DNA of 64,000 nt, taken from the NCBI RefSeq assembly GCF_950023065.1, contig NC_088681.1, positions 8,742,001 through 8,806,000 of the forward strand, read 5' to 3'. The notes under the pieces are model-generated. The model made no database searches. It saw only the letters and a program-made list of their open reading frames with translations, and had not been told where the DNA came from. Position numbers and translations under genes: made by a program. Source of the stretch: Planococcus citri (taxonomy: Eukaryota; Arthropoda; Insecta; Hemiptera; Pseudococcidae). This document shows, in pieces, positions 58,251 to 64,000 of the stretch; the first letter of the stretch is position 1, and the number at the start of each line of letters is the position of its first letter.

Positions 58251-59117
58251 AATTGAAGGGCGGTTTTCCAAAAAGCGATAAGTCAAAAATTATGATTTTG
58301 AGATAAATGATGTTTTTAGTGCCCATTCCAAGGCGCGATGCACTTGGAGTATGCCACCTATCCTGCATGTTGTATTGGATCTTCCTCAACACGTACGTGT
58401 TGGTTTTGTGGTGTAACTCAAGTTTGCAGCGCTTCTGTGGCAGAAAAAGTAAACTGACTTATCGCCTTTTGGAAAAACGATTTTTCATGTTTTCATTTAT
58501 ATGATAGCACCAGTGTTGCAAATCGATGTAAGTCAACTCTAATTCACAATACAAAAGTATATGACCAAAAAAATTGGTTACAAAAAATGTTACCTGTATT
58601 TTAAACAAAAATTAAGTACCTATTACAACACATATAAATTGAAAAAAAAAATTTTTGATTTAAAAAAAAATCTTACCACTATTTCGGCAATAAATTTACG
58701 AAAAAAAAAATTTTGATTGAAAAAAATTTTTTTACCTCCATTTTGGCGATAAAATTGACAAAAATTAAGTATTTATCTACAGCACTATCATTTTAAAAAA
58801 ATGTATCTGCATTTTGGCAATAAAATAAAAATGAAAATATAGTACATATTACAGTACTATCTATTAAAAAAACCATATTCGCAGCTCTATTTTGGCTATA
58901 AAAGTAACGAAAACGAAGTAATCATGACTTATTGCGTTTTGGAAAAACGATTGCAATCCACAACTTACAGAAAAGCTGGATTGTGCGTAGATGAATAGGT
59001 ATTTGGGGTAGGTTAGGCATTAAATAGGTGAGATACGACCTATAGAACACAATGGCGTGAAAAACTCAATTTTCAAAAAAATTGACTTATCCACTTTTGG
59101 AAAACCGCCCTTCAATT
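58251..59117. mobile_element. 0.87-kb TIR element, AATTGAAGGGCGGTTTTCCA ends
   Basis: Left 58251-58287 and right 59081-59117 are inverted repeats of 37 bases with about three mismatches. AATT at both edges may be the target duplication or part of the TIR. The motif GACTTATCGC.TTTTGGAAAA appears four times: at both ends and internally near 58,455 and 58,926. No protein coding. Inserted in the ACTGGTAA minisatellite. Confidence 0.85.
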
Positions 59118-60790
59118 CATGGTATTTTCTGATGAAATTCTCGGTAATTTTTGGTGAAATTCCTGATAATTTCTGGTCAAATAACTGGTATGTATGTAGT
59201 TTTCGATAAATTTTCTGGTAATTTCTAGTAAAATTCCTGGTAACTTTTGGTGAAATTCCTGGTAGTTTCTGATAAAATTTCTGACAATTTCTCAATTCTG
59301 ATAAATTTTCTGTTAATTTTGTAAAGTTACTGGTAATTTCTGGTAAAATTACTGGTAATTTCTGGTAAAATTACTGGTAATTTCTGGTAAAATTACTGAT
59401 AATTTCTGGTAAAATTACTGGTAATTTCTGGTAAAATTACTGGTAATTTCTGGTAAAATTACTGGTAATTTCTGGTAAAATTACTGGTAATTTCTGGTAA
59501 AATTACTGGTAATTTCCAGTAAAGTTCCTAGCAACTTTTGGTAAAACACATGGTAATTTTTACTAAAATGTATGGTAGTTACTCATAAGTTTTCTGTTAA
59601 GTTTTGGTAAAATTACTGCTAATTTCTGATAAAATTCTTGGTAAATTTTGGTAATTTTTTTGGTAAAATTCTTGGTAATTTTTGGTGACATTCTTGATAA
59701 TTTCTGGTAAAATTACTGGTGGTTTCTGATAAATTTTCTGGTAATTTTTGGTGAAATTCCTGGTTGTTTCTGGTAAATTTTCTGGTAATTGTAGGTAAAA
59801 TCTCTGGTTATGTTTGGTAAAATTCCTGGTAATTTTTGGTAAAACTTCTGGTAATTTTTGGTAAAATACCTGGTATTTTTCGGTAAAATTTCATGGTAAT
59901 TTGCTGTAAAATTTCTGGTAATTTTCTGTAAAATTCCTGGTGATTTTCTGTAAAATTCCTGGTATTTTTCTGTAAAATTCCTGGTATTTTTCTGTAAAAT
60001 TCCTGGTATTTTTCTGTAAAATTCCTGGTAATTTTTGGTTAAATTCCGGGTAATTTTTGGTTAAAGTCCGGGTAATTTCTCGGTAAAATTCCTGGTAATT
60101 TTCTGTAAAATTCTTGGTAATTTCTGGTAAAATTACTGGTGGTTTCTGATAAATTTCCTGGTAATTTTTGGCAAACTTCCTGGTTGTTTCTGGTAAGTTT
60201 TCTGGTCATTTTAGGTAAAATCTCTGGTTATGTTTGGTAAAATTCCTGGTAATTTTTGGTAAAGTTCCTGGTATTTTTCGGTAAAATTTCATGGTAATTT
60301 TCTGTAAAATTCCTGGTAATTTTCTGTAAAATTCCTGGTAATTTTCTGTAAAATTCCTGGTAATTTTCGGTAAAATTTCTGGTAATGTTTGGTAAAATTC
60401 CTGGTAATTTTTGGTAAAATTCCTGGTAATTTCTGATAAAATTTCTAGTAATTTTTGGTAAAGTACCTAATTTTTAATCAAATTACTGGTTTTTTTTGTG
60501 AAATTCCCTGGAATTTTTTTTGTAAAATTCCTGGTAATTTTTGGTTTAATTACTTACAGGTAATTTTTGGTACCCAACTTACCAGCAATTGCTGAAAAAT
60601 TATTGGTAATTTCTAGTATGTGGTTGCGAATGATTGGTAATTTCTAGTACACATAAGATTACTGACCATTTGTGGTAAATTAGTGTTACTGGTGACTTCC
60701 AGTAAATTAATATGTACCTACATAGTAACTTTGTCTAATTTGTAATTTTCTAGTAATATTCAACTACATAATCACAACTATCACAAGGTA
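59118..60790. repeat. ACTGGTAA minisatellite, part 3, with homogeneous 22-bp runs
   Basis: Continues the array. At 59,325-59,515 about 8 units of TTACTGGTAATTTCTGGTAA plus AA are nearly identical (period 22). Further runs of TTTTCTGTAAAATTCCTGGT(A)(T/A) lie at 59,935-60,020 and 60,298-60,365. A longer segment (about 59,690-59,900) recurs at about 60,115-60,310, a higher-order duplication of roughly 425 bases. Confidence 0.9.
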
Positions 60791-63170
60791 ATTTGCTGTT
60801 TAGTAATTACTGGCGAATTCCTGATGTTTTTGAAGCAACAATTTCATTGTCCTGATGAGTGCCTGAAATTTTGTCGAACTTTTAAAAACTTGACCAAGCA
60901 TCAAAAATATCAAATGTGTAGAGAAATTGACTTCTTTTTTTAAAAAAAGGCTTTCAAATGAGGGCGAAAGCTCTTAAAAATCTATATTTCTAGGAGAATG
61001 CAAGCGATAATTTTTATGCGAGAGGTTTATTTTTCCACTTTAAAACTTTGAAAGTTGCGTGATATTTTTTTTTAGAAATTTCAATTTTGAAAAATAAAAG
61101 AAAATCAAGCTCGAGCGAAGCGAGCGAGATAGACTTCAAAAATTTATGTTTTGCGAAGTAAGGTTCTTTTTTTGACAGGCCCTCCAGAAAGTGCAAGCTC
61201 AATTCTAACAGCCTCTCCCCCCCCCCCTTCAATGACCCTAAGAGCTGCATTGAATGTCAAAAAAAAAAAAAAAAAAAAAATGAAAAACAACCCACTTCAA
61301 TGTTTAGCTTAAAATATATGGGGGAAAAGTCACCTGCGACGGTCAATAGGTGAAATTGTGATGAAGAAGGAAGGGGGCGGAGTTGCGAGGAATTTTTTTT
61401 AGCAACTACGAATGTATTAGGTATTTATAGCTTTTCTATTATCATATAGTTTCAAGATGGAATATTCTCGAGGAAAGTGAACGGATTTCCAGAAAAAAAG
61501 CATTCGAAAAAAAACACACGAGGTAATTTTTTTCTTCACTGATTGGATTATAAGGATCAATCATGAAAATTACTTTTAGTACAATATAACCGCACCTCCA
61601 TCACCCATATTATACAAACTTTCGTTTTTTTCTCCATTTTTCAGCGAAACTTTTATCAAAACGACATTAAAAATAACGAACGACTCGAGAGAGAGAAAAA
61701 GAAATAATTAATCAGGATAAATTTCGTTTTGTTAAGATTTACGTCAATTTGAGATCACCACTTATACCTATTTACTGTAGTACCTCTTGTTCATCATTTT
61801 TCACTGTCTACTATCCACTGTGTTGTTTTTTTTTTCAGTCGAAATTTTATTTCGGTTGGTACTCGTAGTATTAAATTTCCTCGATTATTTTTCGTCCACA
61901 CGATGAAGATAAAAGATATTGCGATGGCACGAGACGCGAAGCTGACATTTTATAATCTCGGATGTTGCGTTGTTCTTGCAATTTACTCGTACTCGTGTTT
62001 GGAAAATTTCCATTTCGAGGCTGCAGGTTCGACTCGGCTCATCTCTTCATTATACGGTGGCAAATTGTATCGATATTGAATTACTCGCGTCTGCGGTCTT
62101 CGTTTCACTTTCATTTATGTCATTTGGCGCTTATCATATCAAACAAAAATTACCTACGGTCTGGCATGGATGGCGTAGCGTGGCCTGGGTAATTTTTTGT
62201 CCATTATGGCGTCGTAGCAGCGTGCCGATCGTTAGAGAATGCCGCACGGCTATCGTGAATTTCTCCATGCGACTTGTTGCTGCTCTGATTGATAAATGTA
62301 CTTATAATTCGCACATCTCGATTACCTCGATCGCGTTACTTTCGGTTTCTGGTTCGGCTTCGGCAGAACTGCGACAACCGACATTGAATATACTTTGTAG
62401 TATACAGTAGGTAGGGCAAAGAAAAGCGACGCGACATTGTAAAATGTCACACGGTGCACTATTTACATTTCTCTTTTATAATAAAACGCCTTGCCATCGT
62501 CGTCGAGTCTATTTTATATATGAATACGAACCATAGTGTCTCGTCTCTATATATTTTGTGCTATCTTTACACAGTGTGTATACCTTATAGCTAGGCTAAA
62601 CGTTGTGTACGTTACGTGTAGGAGGCGTAGAATGAAAACATGACGTCTCGGCGAGCATACAGCACTTTATCGAGCATAAAATTTGAAACAATATTATCTG
62701 TTAAGTTGGCAACTTTCTGTTACCATTCAAGCGTAACAAAATGAACAATCGAGCTGTATGTACTTGTACATTTTATACATGCAGACACACTGGCAAGTGT
62801 ATGAATGGTGTAAATTCGACGTTTGTTGATGTTGTTGTCGTTGTTCGACGCCTTGTTACATAATGTATGGGTATTGTGTGTACATATGCTGAAATATAAT
62901 AAGGCGGCACATGCCTGTGTATACCTACTATATGAAGTGATTTTTTCCACGGCTATTTACCTAACTAGGTTTTCAGAAGCTATTTCATTTGTACATGAGG
63001 GGTCGTTTTTAATATCATAATAGGTGGAAATCTGAATAATTCGAAGCAATTTTTCATTTTTTATGTGATGCATTGGAAGGATAGGTAACTTGCAGTATTT
63101 CAATTCAAAATTGACTGCATCCCCTCGGGCTTCGCCCAACACACTTCTTCCCCTCCAAAAAATATGGCGA
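60791..63170. other. Intron/intergenic sequence, no gene seen
   Basis: A 20-base A run near 61,260, then from 61,600 to 62,950 non-repetitive sequence, CpG-richer around 61.9-62.4 kb. The 146-codon frame there (61,970-62,410) has no recognisable domain and no clear splice or poly(A) context. No glutaredoxin-domain exon of the GRXCR-like gene was found. Confidence 0.45.
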
Positions 63171-64000
63171 CAAAACTTTTTTGACCCTCAAAAGGGTCAC
63201 ATAGGGATGGAATGTTGAAACATGCAAAAGGCACTTATGGTACATCTTCCCATTGTACTGTGAAAATTTGGACCCTCTAGGTCAATTTGGAGGGACTGTA
63301 GGCTTTCCTAAATGTAGAAAAACATAAAATAGCCCAAAAATCCATTTTTCTGACCCTGGAGAGAGGTCAAATAGGGTTGGAAGGTTGAAACCTGCTAAAG
63401 GCACTTCGGGTACATCCTCCCAACGTACTGTGAAAATTTGGATCCTCCGTGTCAATTTGGAGGGGCTGGCTGTAGGCTTTCCTAAATGTTGAAAAACACA
63501 TTTGACCTGGGAAGGGGGTCAAATAGGGTTGGATGGTTGAAACCTACAAAAGGCACTTCGGGGAAATCCTGCCATTGTACTGTGAAAATTTGGACCCTGT
63601 AGGTGAATTTGGAGGGGCTGTAGGCTTTCCTAAACGTCGAAATTTTTGAAAAACACGTAAAATAAGGGGGAAATTCACTTTTTTGACCCTGGAGAGGAAT
63701 CAAATGGGGTTGGAAGGTTGAAATGTGCAAAAGGCACTTCGAGTACATCCTCCCAATGTATTGTGAAAATTTGGACCCTGTAGGTCAATTTGGAGGAGCT
63801 GTGGGCTTTCCTAAACATCGAAATTTTAGAAAAACACGTAAAATAAGGGGGAAATCTACTTTTTTGACCCTGGAGAGGAGTCAAATGGGGTTGGAAGCTT
63901 GAAATGTGCAAAAGGCACTTCGAGTACATCCTCCCGGTGTACTGTGAAAATTTAGACCCTGTAGGTCAATTTGGAGGGGCTGTGGGCTTTCCTAAACGTC
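63170..64000. repeat. ~150-180-bp satellite, continues beyond the window
   Basis: Five units start near 63,179, 63,350, 63,500, 63,680 and 63,858. Each contains TTTTTGACCCTGGAGAGG, GGCACTTCG.GTACATCCTC, GTACTGTGAAAATTTGGACC and TGTAGGCTTTCCTAAA in that order. Later units are more alike. Antisense frames repeated between units are read-through. Confidence 0.93.

Noticed and set aside
61970..62410. 146-codon frame in a CpG-richer patch
   Set aside because: No recognisable domain, no codon-use signal as in the true exons, and an overlapping alternative frame of similar quality.
63482..63929. Two similar antisense frames (MYSKCLLHIS...)
   Set aside because: They are successive units of the ~170-bp satellite.

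Overview
This is eukaryotic DNA, almost certainly from an insect. Genes are split by GT-AG introns, intergenic and intronic DNA is very AT-rich, and the recognisable proteins are animal families. The frequent short TACCTACC/TAGGTAGG and TACTCGTA words and the expanded, repeat-filled introns fit a sap-feeding hemipteran such as a scale insect or mealybug, but that narrower guess is weak. No bacterial operon, CRISPR array or rRNA gene is present.

Region 1 (1-12,850): the 3' half of a soluble guanylate cyclase beta-1 subunit gene (+ strand). Six exons cover the end of the PAS-like region, the coiled-coil linker and the whole cyclase domain, with stop at 11,849. Its last intron holds a complete two-exon gene on the opposite strand, an ankyrin-repeat/SOCS-box protein (7,297-11,380). 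Two introns here carry long degenerate minisatellites: a TTACTGGTAA type at 3.7-5.2 kb, and a GGCAAAAA type inside the nested gene's own intron.

Region 2 (12,850-47,700): no protein-coding gene recognised. It is a mosaic of transposon remains and minisatellites: a 1.8-kb fold-back element, a 0.9-kb element with 32-bp perfect terminal inverted repeats (TIRs), two decayed Ty1/copia remnants, a pogo/Tigger-like element with TA target duplication inside a minisatellite, a second TA-flanked MITE, a two-copy dispersed repeat, and a decayed RTE-type LINE with YADD motif and a (GAT)n tail. CpG-richer, non-repetitive islands near 32.5, 37.5 and 42.5 kb may be regulatory or 5' exons.

Region 3 (47,790-53,400): a predicted TATA/Inr promoter with a short 5' exon, a 4.3-kb intron filled by a 22-bp-period array, then a 379-codon coding exon of a protein resembling the insect GRXCR-like (glutaredoxin domain-containing cysteine-rich) family. 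The exon ends in a clean splice donor; the glutaredoxin-domain exons should lie beyond the right edge.

Region 4 (53,400-64,000): the following intron. It holds a nearly perfect hairpin MITE, a long ACTGGTAA-type minisatellite interrupted by two TIR elements (one 3 kb with GCTAGC-rich subterminal regions and containing a 1.2-kb palindrome plus a tRNA-like sequence), and a ~170-bp satellite that runs off the window. The striking theme is repeated nesting: TIR elements and fold-backs inserted into related ~20-22-bp-period minisatellites built on TGGTAA/TGGTGA words.
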